The translations under genes were made by a program, and so were the position numbers. This document shows positions 57,153 to 64,000 of a stretch of 64,000 nucleotides of DNA, piece by piece. Under the pieces are notes generated by a model. It was given only the letters and a program-made list of their open reading frames with translations, had not been told where the DNA came from and did not search any database. Source of the stretch: Rhodanobacter sp. AS-Z3 (lineage in GTDB: Bacteria; Pseudomonadota; Gammaproteobacteria; Xanthomonadales; Rhodanobacteraceae); NCBI RefSeq assembly GCF_029224025.1, contig NZ_CP119392.1:1697001-1761000 (forward strand), in the 5' to 3' direction. How positions within the stretch are numbered: position 1 is the first letter of the stretch; each line of letters starts with the position of its first letter.

Positions 57153-57180
57153 AACGGCTGCCTGTAGCAGCCGTTTTCTT
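57153..57180 (+). terminator. Terminator after the GT9 gene
   Basis: AACGGCTGC-CTGTA-GCAGCCGTT then TTCTT. The stem is nine bases and ends right against the stop of the convergent propeller gene. Confidence 0.7.
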
Positions 57181-58214
57181 TACGGGCGACCCACGGTGAG
57201 TATGCCGAAGCTGTCCGGCACCAACATTGGCCGGCCGTTCGGCTGACGTGTCGCACCCAGCTTCGCTGCGGACAGATACAGCCGGTGCAGTTTCGGGTCC
57301 AGCGTCAGCGTGCGCGCACTGGTCTGGGTGGGAATGGTGGCGCTGACGCTGTAATGGTCCGCGTTGTCCTCGTGTACTGCGGTGATCGTGCCGCTCTGGC
57401 CATTGGAGCTGTAGATCATCGACTCGGCCGCATCGAACTCGACGGCGTCGGGGCCCTCGCCGATCGGCACGGTGGCGACGTGGTGGCCGTCGAGCGCGTC
57501 GGTAACCGCCATCACCTGGTTGTCGCAAACCGAGAACAGGCGGTGATGCGGCACGTCGAAGGCCAGCCCGCTGGGCGACTCGCACGGTGCCAGCGGCCAC
57601 ACGTGCAGAACCTTGTTGCTATGCGTATCGATCTCGACCAGCTCGGACTTGTCCTCGATGTTGTTGTAGATGTGACCGGCGCCATCGGACACCGCGAATT
57701 CCGGTTTGCCGGGCAGGTCGATGGTGGCGATCACCGTGCCCTTGGCCGGATCGATCACGCTGGCCGAATGGCCTTTGCCATTGAAGGTGAACACGTGGTG
57801 CGACGCGCTGTCGTAAAGGATCGCATCCGGATTCAAGCCGGTGCCTTCGATCGTCGCTACCGTCTTCAGCGAGTCCAGATCGAACTCGGTCACGGATGCG
57901 GCCTTGCCATCACTGATGAAACCGCGATGCAGGTCTGGCGCCAGCGCAATGCCGTGCACGCCCGCGGTGTTCGCAATGGTGCCGATCTGTTTGTTCTGGT
58001 CGACATCAATCACCAGGACGCGGTCGCCGCGGCTGACAAACAGGTGGCGATGCGGTGCATCGAAGCTGAGGTAGTCCCAGCCGCCCGGGCCACCCAGCGG
58101 CAACGTCGACAACAGCTGCGGCGTGGGTGGTGCGGGCTGCGCGGCATTAGCGGCCAGCGGCAGCATCAGCAGTGCCAGTGAAGCCGGTAGAACGGAACGA
58201 AGCAGTTTTTTCAT
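57180..58214 (-). CDS. Secreted beta-propeller protein (YncE-like)
   Basis: A 344-residue exported protein: signal peptide 1-24 (LMLPLAANA|AQ), then repeated propeller blades such as HRHLFVSRGDRVLVIDVDQNKQIGTI, HGIALAPDLHRGFIS and DAVEFDAAESMIYSSNGQSG. YncE-like proteins bind DNA or heme in some cases, but most have no known role. It sits 62 bases downstream of the RND gene on the same strand and may be part of that operon. Confidence 0.82.
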   Translation of the reverse strand: MKKLLRSVLPASLALLMLPLAANAAQPAPPTPQLLSTLPLGGPGGWDYLSFDAPHRHLFVSRGDRVLVIDVDQNKQIGTIANTAGVHGIALAPDLHRGFISDGKAASVTEFDLDSLKTVATIEGTGLNPDAILYDSASHHVFTFNGKGHSASVIDPAKGTVIATIDLPGKPEFAVSDGAGHIYNNIEDKSELVEIDTHSNKVLHVWPLAPCESPSGLAFDVPHHRLFSVCDNQVMAVTDALDGHHVATVPIGEGPDAVEFDAAESMIYSSNGQSGTITAVHEDNADHYSVSATIPTQTSARTLTLDPKLHRLYLSAAKLGATRQPNGRPMLVPDSFGILTVGRP

Positions 58215-58276
58215 GGCAGGCACCTTGGTGGGTGGGGTTGGGAACCCATCATCACGTGGACGCACAGGGGTGAAAC

Positions 58277-61200
58277 TCAGGTGCTAGCGGCACGGGGGCG
58301 ACGCAGCACGGAATACAGCACCGGCATCACCAGCAGCACCAGTGGCAACTGCAGCAACATGCCGGAGATGATCGCCACCGCCAGCGGTTGTTGCATCTGT
58401 GAACCCTGGCCGAGCGCGAGCGCCAGCGGCAGCAGGGTTAGGATCGCCGCCAGGGTCGACATCAGGATCGGCCGGGTTCGGTGTTCGCCAGCTTCGTGCA
58501 GGGCATCGTGCAGCTGCCGTTCCTTTTCAGCGTCCTGCAGTTCGGAAAAATAGAAAATCGCCAGTTCGGTGACGATGCCCACGATCATGGTCATCCCCAT
58601 CATCGCGGAGATATTGAGCTCGATGCCGGTCAACCACAGTCCGACGAATACCGCCGGAATGGCCAGCAACGGCATCGCCATGATGGTGATCGCCACGCGG
58701 AAGCTCTCGTAGAGAAACAGCAGCAGGGTGAATACCAGCGCGAGGGCTGCACCGAAGACGATCATCAGGCCGCGGAATGCCTGCTGCTGCTGCTGATAGG
58801 TGCCGCCGAACTGGAACACCACGCCCTTGGGCAACATGTCTTTTTGAGCCAGTACCTTCTTGACGTCTGCAATGGTCGAGCCGAGGCTGCGCCCGCTGAT
58901 GCGCCCGGTGACCGCGACCATGCGCTTGAGGTTGTCGCGGGTGATTTCGGGTTGCCCCTGTACCTGGGTCAGCGTGGCGAGGCTGGACAGCGGCACGCGG
59001 TGGCCGTCGGCGGCACGAATCGGCAGGTCGGCAACCTGATCGATCCGGCTATACGAACTCAAGGGAAGGCGTACCCGCACGCCGACCAGTTTGTTGTTTT
59101 CCGGCAGCTGCGCGGCCACCGTGCCATCGACTGCGGCGGCTACCTGGTCGGTGACACTGACCGGGTCCAGTCCGACCAGCGCCGCCTTGACCGGATCCAC
59201 CTTGATGTTCAGCGCATCGCCGGCGGGATTGATGCCGTCCAGAACGCCGACCACGCCGTTGATCTTGCCGATGGCCGCCGCGACCTTCTTTGCGGTGGCG
59301 TCGAGCTGCTCCGGCGTTCCCCCATACAGCTGTATCTCGATCGGCTGGGGTACCGCTACCAGGTCGCCGATGAGATCTTCCATCAGTTGCGACAGGTCGA
59401 TATCCAGTCCCGGCACCTGCTGCTCGACCTTGGTGCGCACTTGAGTCATCACCGCTTCGGTCGATGGTCGCGAGCCGCTTTTCAGGCGCACGAAGAAGTC
59501 GCCGGTGTTCGCTTCGGTCAGTCCGCCGCCCAACTGCAGGCCGGTTCGACGCGAGTAGGTATCCACGTAGGGGTTCGCCTGGATGATCGTTTCCACTTGC
59601 CGAAGCACCCGATCGGTCTCCTCCAGTGAGGTGCCCGGTGGCGTCCGGTAGTCGAGAATGAACCCGCCTTCATCCATGTGTGGCATGAAACCGGTGCCCA
59701 CGCGCGTGTAGGCGAGACCACCCAGCGCCAACACCGGCACGATCACTACCAGCACCCACCACGGGCGTTTCAGCCAGCGTGCGAGCACGCTTTGATAGCC
59801 GTTCATCATGCCGCGGGTGAAGCGGCCGCGTGGATGCTCCACCATGTGCTTTTGATCGAGAAAACGTTCGGCCAGCAGCGGTACGGCAACCCAGGTCAGC
59901 AGGTAAGAAATGATCAGTGCGCTGGCCATGGTCAGCGACAGGGCCTTGAAGAACGCGCCGGTAACGCCGGAGAGAAACGCTAGCGGCAGGAAGATGATGA
60001 TCGTGGCCGAACTTGAGCCGGTCAAAGGCCGGGTGAACTCGAACGCAGCGCTGGCAATGCGCTCGTGCACCTTGCCTTCACCCCCGCCGACCCGACGCAT
60101 GATGTGTTCGAGCATCACGATGATGTCGTCGATGATCAATCCCACGGCGGCCGCCATCCCACCCAGAGTCATCATGTTGAAACTCATGCCCAGTACCGAC
60201 AGCAGCAGCACGGTGATGGCCAGTACAGCGGGCACCACGATCAGCGCAATCAGAATCACCCGCGTGTTGCGCAGGAACACGAAGAGCACGAGTCCGGCCA
60301 GCACGATGCCGATCAGGATCGCGTCGCGGACACTGCCGGCGGCGGCCGTCACCAGTTGGGTCTGGTCGTACCAGTTGGCAATCGTCACGCCCGCTGGCAA
60401 TTGTGACTGGTAGTCGGCCAGTTGCTGCTTGACCTCCGATGCAATCTGCACCGTGTTGCTGGCCGGCTGCTGATACACCTGCAGCAAGACCGCATTCTGG
60501 CCATCGGCATTGACCCGAATCCACTGCGGGACGTGGCTCATGCTGACGGTTGCCACATCGGTGAGGCGTACGATCCCGCCGGGTCCGGCACGCACCACGA
60601 TATTGCGCAGCGCCGCCAGCGTTCTCGGCTGGTTGTTGGCGAGCATCAGGTACAGCTTGTAATGATCTGAAATCCGCCCCATGGCCTGGATCGTGGCTGC
60701 CTTGCTGACCGCTGCAGAAACGTCGGCCATGCTCAGATCCAGAGCGCGTAAGCGTCCCGGATCGACATCGGCATGGAACTCGGCCTGCTCGCCGCCCTGG
60801 ATATCGACATGGGCAACACCGCTGATGCCACTGAGCATGGGACGCAGCTGGTATTTGGCCAGGTCGTAGAGTGCGGCGGGTGAAAGCGTGTGCGAACGCA
60901 GGCTGTAGCCGAGCACGGGAAACGTGGTCGGGTCCATCCGGCGTGTGCTCAGCTGGGTGCCCGTCGGCAACTGCGGCAGGACTTCACTTACCGCGCCGTT
61001 GATCTCCTGCAGCGCCGTATCCATGTTGGCGCCCCAGTTGAATTTGACTTCGATCTCGGCGCTGCCACGGCTGGTGGTCGAGCGTACATCCTGCACACCG
61101 CGAACCCGGCGCACCGCCACCTCGATCGGCGTGGTCACCTCGATCGCCATCTGATCGGCCGGACGATCGCCCGCATCCAGGCTGATCTGCACGCGCGGAA

Positions 61201-61324
61201 ACGCCACGTTGGGGAACAGCGCCACCGGCAGAAAGAACGCGCTGGCAATGCCGCCGAGCATCAGCATGAACGCCAGAAACAGCAGCGAACGTCGATGCTG
61301 TTGCATCCATTGCGTGGCGCTCAC
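58277..61324 (-). CDS. RND efflux pump inner-membrane transporter
   Basis: A 1015-residue RND transporter with 12 helices and two large periplasmic loops. PVALFPNVAFPRVQISLDAGDRPADQMAIEVTTPIE is the AcrB/CzcA opening. TM4 carries GLIIDDIIVMLEHIMRRVGG, with the Asp pair typical of drug-type (HAE) pumps rather than the metal-type signature. GSRPSTEAVMTQVR and MTMIVGIVTELAIFYFSE lie in the second half. It overlaps its adaptor gene by four bases. Substrate unknown. Confidence 0.93.
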   Translation of the reverse strand: MSATQWMQQHRRSLLFLAFMLMLGGIASAFFLPVALFPNVAFPRVQISLDAGDRPADQMAIEVTTPIEVAVRRVRGVQDVRSTTSRGSAEIEVKFNWGANMDTALQEINGAVSEVLPQLPTGTQLSTRRMDPTTFPVLGYSLRSHTLSPAALYDLAKYQLRPMLSGISGVAHVDIQGGEQAEFHADVDPGRLRALDLSMADVSAAVSKAATIQAMGRISDHYKLYLMLANNQPRTLAALRNIVVRAGPGGIVRLTDVATVSMSHVPQWIRVNADGQNAVLLQVYQQPASNTVQIASEVKQQLADYQSQLPAGVTIANWYDQTQLVTAAAGSVRDAILIGIVLAGLVLFVFLRNTRVILIALIVVPAVLAITVLLLSVLGMSFNMMTLGGMAAAVGLIIDDIIVMLEHIMRRVGGGEGKVHERIASAAFEFTRPLTGSSSATIIIFLPLAFLSGVTGAFFKALSLTMASALIISYLLTWVAVPLLAERFLDQKHMVEHPRGRFTRGMMNGYQSVLARWLKRPWWVLVVIVPVLALGGLAYTRVGTGFMPHMDEGGFILDYRTPPGTSLEETDRVLRQVETIIQANPYVDTYSRRTGLQLGGGLTEANTGDFFVRLKSGSRPSTEAVMTQVRTKVEQQVPGLDIDLSQLMEDLIGDLVAVPQPIEIQLYGGTPEQLDATAKKVAAAIGKINGVVGVLDGINPAGDALNIKVDPVKAALVGLDPVSVTDQVAAAVDGTVAAQLPENNKLVGVRVRLPLSSYSRIDQVADLPIRAADGHRVPLSSLATLTQVQGQPEITRDNLKRMVAVTGRISGRSLGSTIADVKKVLAQKDMLPKGVVFQFGGTYQQQQQAFRGLMIVFGAALALVFTLLLFLYESFRVAITIMAMPLLAIPAVFVGLWLTGIELNISAMMGMTMIVGIVTELAIFYFSELQDAEKERQLHDALHEAGEHRTRPILMSTLAAILTLLPLALALGQGSQMQQPLAVAIISGMLLQLPLVLLVMPVLYSVLRRPRAAST

Positions 61325-62466
61325 TGTGCCTGCCCCGGCTTCCCGGTGGGCGGTGTTCCGGCAGGTACCGCCGGCGTGGTTGAAGCGGTCTTGTCTCCGC
61401 TCGGATGATTGCTCTGCTCGCTGACGGCGGCGCCGTCGTCGAGTTCGTAAACACCCAGCACGATCACCCTGGCCTGCGGATCAAGCGGGCCTTCCACACC
61501 CACCGTGACACCATCCGGGCTACGCAGCGTCACGTCGACGCGCTTGGCGTGGCCTTGCTCAACCTGAAACAGATAATCGCCGTGCTCGTCCTGCAACACG
61601 GCATTGCGTGGCACCGCCCAAGCCTTGAAATCATCGGTGCGGATCTGCGCGTCCAGCGGCGCGCCAGCGATGAGGCTGGCGCTGGCGGCGGCTGGCAATT
61701 CGACCTGGGCGGTGAGCAGGTGGGTCTGCGCGTCGATCGACTGGCCGACCATGCGCAGTTTGCCTACAAAGGTTTCTTTCGAGCCGTATACGGGCCGCAC
61801 CTGAACAGCCATGCCGGGACGCAGCAGCGCACCATCCTGCGGCTGCACGCCGAACAATCCAACCAACGCGTGCGCTGGTGTGAAACTGAGCAGTGGTGCA
61901 TTGGCGGCAACGCGTTCGCCAAGGCTAACCTGCAGCAGCGTGACTACGCCATCAGCAGGCGCGCTGACCGTTTCAGTCGCGGCGCCGCCGCCCATGGCGC
62001 GCTGCGCGTCGAGTGCGGACTGGGCATCGGCAAGCGCCTTGCGCGCTGTCGCCAGCTGCGATTGAGTGGCCAGTCGCTGCGCAGCCAGTTGTTCGGTACG
62101 CTTCAACTCGCCTTGTGCTGCCGTCAGTGCGCTCTGTGCCTGCTGAAACGCGCTGTGTGCCGCGGGGTCCGGGGTGATCGTCAACAGCGGCTGACCGCGT
62201 GTGACGGTTTGACCCGCTGTTACCTCCAGCGCCGTCACCTGGCCGGCGTGGGCCAGGCTGATCGAACGCGCATGTTGCGGATCGCCCACCGCGCTGCCCC
62301 AGGCTTCGACGGTGTCGTGAAAGAGCTGCTGCCGGACGCTGGCGGTGGTCACGGCCACCTGACCCGCGGGTACTGCGGCCTCATCCTCATCCGGCTGGTG
62401 ACAGCCGAACAGCAGGCAGGACAGCACGAGCACCCAGGCGGCGCGTGGAAGGTCGGATCGGTTCAT
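61321..62466 (-). CDS. RND efflux periplasmic adaptor (lipoprotein)
   Basis: A 381-residue membrane-fusion protein: lipobox LLFGC (Cys about 22), a biotinyl-lipoyl half (AGQVTALEVTAGQTVTRGQPLLTI), an alpha-helical hairpin (QQAQSALTAAQGELKRTEQLAAQRLATQSQL), a second lipoyl half (APADGVVTLLQVSLGERV), beta-barrel and a membrane-proximal domain. The C terminus is Pro/Ser/Thr-rich. It overlaps the OMF and RND genes by four bases each. Confidence 0.92.
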   Translation of the reverse strand: MNRSDLPRAAWVLVLSCLLFGCHQPDEDEAAVPAGQVAVTTASVRQQLFHDTVEAWGSAVGDPQHARSISLAHAGQVTALEVTAGQTVTRGQPLLTITPDPAAHSAFQQAQSALTAAQGELKRTEQLAAQRLATQSQLATARKALADAQSALDAQRAMGGGAATETVSAPADGVVTLLQVSLGERVAANAPLLSFTPAHALVGLFGVQPQDGALLRPGMAVQVRPVYGSKETFVGKLRMVGQSIDAQTHLLTAQVELPAAASASLIAGAPLDAQIRTDDFKAWAVPRNAVLQDEHGDYLFQVEQGHAKRVDVTLRSPDGVTVGVEGPLDPQARVIVLGVYELDDGAAVSEQSNHPSGDKTASTTPAVPAGTPPTGKPGQAQ

Positions 62467-63926
62467 CGGGTGGTGGCCTGCCGCGGGACGGACGAAGTGT
62501 TGATGAGGTCGGTGTTGCCGAGCAGCGCCTCCAGAGCGATTGACTGCCGGGCACGCTCCTGTTTCAGCGCGAGCAGTTGCAGATCGGCTGCCAGTGCGTT
62601 GCCACGAATGGCCAGCCAGGTTGGCCAGTCCAGCGTGCCGGCCAGCCACGCGCGCCCGGCGGCGTCGCGCGCCTGGTCGAGTTGGTGCGCATGAGTGTCG
62701 AGTTGAATGATCTGGCCATCCAGCGTGGTGAGGTCGCTGCTGATGCGCTGCAGGTCACTGCGTGTTTGCTGCAAGCGCGCTGCATAGTCGTCGTGCAATT
62801 GCTGGCGCGTCGCGCGTTCGATCGCGATATTGCCGCGGTTGCGGTCGAACAGTGGCAGGGTGATGCCGATGCTGAAGCCATTGGTGTAAACCGCGCTGGT
62901 ATCGCGAGCGCTGTTGAAGCCGAGTGTCAACGCCGGGAATTGGGCCAGGATGGCACCACGCAATTTTTCCTGCTGCGACTGGTAGCCGGCCTGCAGCGCC
63001 AGCAAGTCGGGGCGACGCTGCGGCAAGTGATGCAGTGCGGTTTGCAACTGCTGCGCTGTTGGTGTGGGTGCGTAAGCCGTACCGCTGAGCTGGAGTGGTG
63101 CATCCGCGGCCAGCCCCAGCAACAGGTGCAGTTCACTGTCAGCCTGATGGGTGGCGATGGCGTTGTCGGCGAGCCGCGTGCGCACGTCTGCTACGGCATT
63201 CAAGCCCACGCTGGCGCCGTCATAGGTGAGATTGCCTGCTTGCAGGGCAGCGGTGATCGCACGGTCAACCTGAGCCAGTGCCTGCTGCTCGGCGTCCAGC
63301 GCGTCGTGCTGTGCGCGCAGGTTCAGCACCTGATCGAACAGCAGGCGTGCCTGCGCTACGGTCTGCCACTCTTCCCACAACAAGTCGAGGTTGACCTGTT
63401 CGGCCTGGCTGCGTGCCGCCGCTTTGCGCGACGAGCGCGTCAACAGCGCGCTGATGTCTTCGCTGAGGCCGAGGCTGTAGGCGTTGCTCAGGCCGACCGC
63501 CGATTGTCGTGGAATGTCGGTGGACACAGCCAGTTGCGGGTCGGGCAGCAGGCCGGCGGCGAACGCTTGCGCGCGTGCGATGCCCAGTTCGTCGCGCTTG
63601 AGTCGCAACGACGGGCTGTTCGCCACGGCGAGCATTGCCACTTCGGTGGCATCCAGTCCGTCGCTGGGATCGAAGCGATGGGTTGCCAGCACCGGCAGCG
63701 ACATCGCCGCGGTCGGTGCGCCCAGCTGTGCCACGCTGCCGGCGCCGTGACCCTCGTCCAGGGGAAGGTCGTGATAGGTGGCGCAGGCGGATAGAGTGGA
63801 TGTGATCGCGAGAATCAGACACAGCCATGCGACGGTGCGAGTCGTTGGCGTGAACATCGGTCGAAGCAGGCCAGTGCACAGGTGTTTGGTGAGTGGGCTC
63901 ACGGAAGCTGGGGTTCTACTCATCAT
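62463..63926 (-). CDS. TolC-family outer-membrane efflux protein
   Basis: A 487-residue OMF lipoprotein (lipobox TLSAC near residue 48 from this start): VAMLAVANSPSLRLKRDELGIARAQAFAAGLLPDPQLAVS is the typical first OEP repeat, with a second around LPQRRPDLLALQAGYQSQQEKLRGAILAQFPALTLGF. The ATG at 63926 overlaps the stop of the gene to its right (TAATG), supporting it; an alternative at 63857 would give a shorter signal sequence. First gene of OMF-adaptor-RND. Confidence 0.9.
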   Translation of the reverse strand: MMSRTPASVSPLTKHLCTGLLRPMFTPTTRTVAWLCLILAITSTLSACATYHDLPLDEGHGAGSVAQLGAPTAAMSLPVLATHRFDPSDGLDATEVAMLAVANSPSLRLKRDELGIARAQAFAAGLLPDPQLAVSTDIPRQSAVGLSNAYSLGLSEDISALLTRSSRKAAARSQAEQVNLDLLWEEWQTVAQARLLFDQVLNLRAQHDALDAEQQALAQVDRAITAALQAGNLTYDGASVGLNAVADVRTRLADNAIATHQADSELHLLLGLAADAPLQLSGTAYAPTPTAQQLQTALHHLPQRRPDLLALQAGYQSQQEKLRGAILAQFPALTLGFNSARDTSAVYTNGFSIGITLPLFDRNRGNIAIERATRQQLHDDYAARLQQTRSDLQRISSDLTTLDGQIIQLDTHAHQLDQARDAAGRAWLAGTLDWPTWLAIRGNALAADLQLLALKQERARQSIALEALLGNTDLINTSSVPRQATTR

Positions 63927-64000
63927 TATTTGAAATGGTGGATGAAGCCGACCTGGAAGCCGCCGGGCAGCCAGCCGAGGATCAACGGAGAGTTTCGATG
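63926..64000 (-). CDS. C-terminal fragment of an unknown gene upstream of the efflux operon
   Basis: The last 24 codons enter from the right edge: residues end ILGWLPGGFQVGFIHHFK then stop. The alternating pattern and a terminal aromatic (F-K) look like the last strand of an outer-membrane barrel, but this is too little for a name. The stop overlaps the efflux ATG (TAATG). Confidence 0.45.
   Translation of the reverse strand, partial: HRNSPLILGWLPGGFQVGFIHHFK

Overview
The window is GC-rich chromosomal DNA from a gammaproteobacterium of the Xanthomonadales (Lysobacterales). It is most likely a Rhodanobacteraceae member of the Rhodanobacter/Dyella type. That placement is inference from protein character, from the order thrS-infC-rpmI-rplT-pheS-pheT-ihfA-merR-tRNA-Pro, from a SufR-SufBCDS cluster, and from a palindromic repeat of the GTAGGAGCGCACC class. 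No species can be named from sequence reading alone.

Positions 1-8840 hold the end of glnD, a HemJ-like membrane protein, and then a translation block: thrS, infC, rpmI, rplT, pheS, pheT, ihfA, a MerR-type regulator and tRNA-Pro(GGG). Upstream of thrS lies what looks like a complete transcription attenuator: an eight-codon leader peptide with three consecutive Thr codons, alternative hairpins and a terminator. infC appears to start at an ATC codon. Positions 8900-17250 are housekeeping metabolism: serA with a divergent D-2-hydroxyglutarate dehydrogenase-like flavoprotein, pip, upp, a PsiF protein, an MHS-type transporter and a class III aminotransferase.

Positions 17546-21186 form one sensing/transport module: ABC ATPase, ABC-2 permease, DesK-type kinase and NarL-type regulator. 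Positions 21265-27534 carry queA, a flavin reductase, tgt, yajC, secD and secF (queuosine tRNA modification and protein export). Then come motA-motB behind a candidate sigma-28 promoter, the convergent murU-amgK peptidoglycan-recycling pair, and a sugar-type MFS carrier. Positions 33124-39231 are the SUF iron-sulfur operon: an Rrf2 regulator with a dyad operator, then sufB, an LprI-like secreted protein, sufC, sufD and sufS. An acyltransferase, a ketopantoate-reductase-like protein, an M13 peptidase, a GNAT and a Rieske ferredoxin follow.

From about 44.3 kb the content becomes accessory. It starts at a truncated EamA transporter and continues with a tandem PRC-barrel protein, a SHOCT protein, an unknown four-helix membrane protein, a copper P-type ATPase, a CopZ-type chaperone, a Met/His-rich CusF-like protein, a periplasmic histidine phosphatase and an OmpV-family protein. 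An OmpR/HK pair with a PepSY protein follows, then a DUF2127 protein, a GT9 glycosyltransferase, a secreted beta-propeller and an OMF-adaptor-RND efflux operon that runs off the right end.

Short repeats are a second theme. A REPIN-like inverted pair lies between infC and rpmI. A four-copy element with the architecture hairpin - GGTGAGGGG - N20 - ATCGAAGC occurs between rplT and pheS (two facing copies), between pip and upp, and inside the suf operon before sufS. I saw no CRISPR array, prophage, insertion sequence or integrase.
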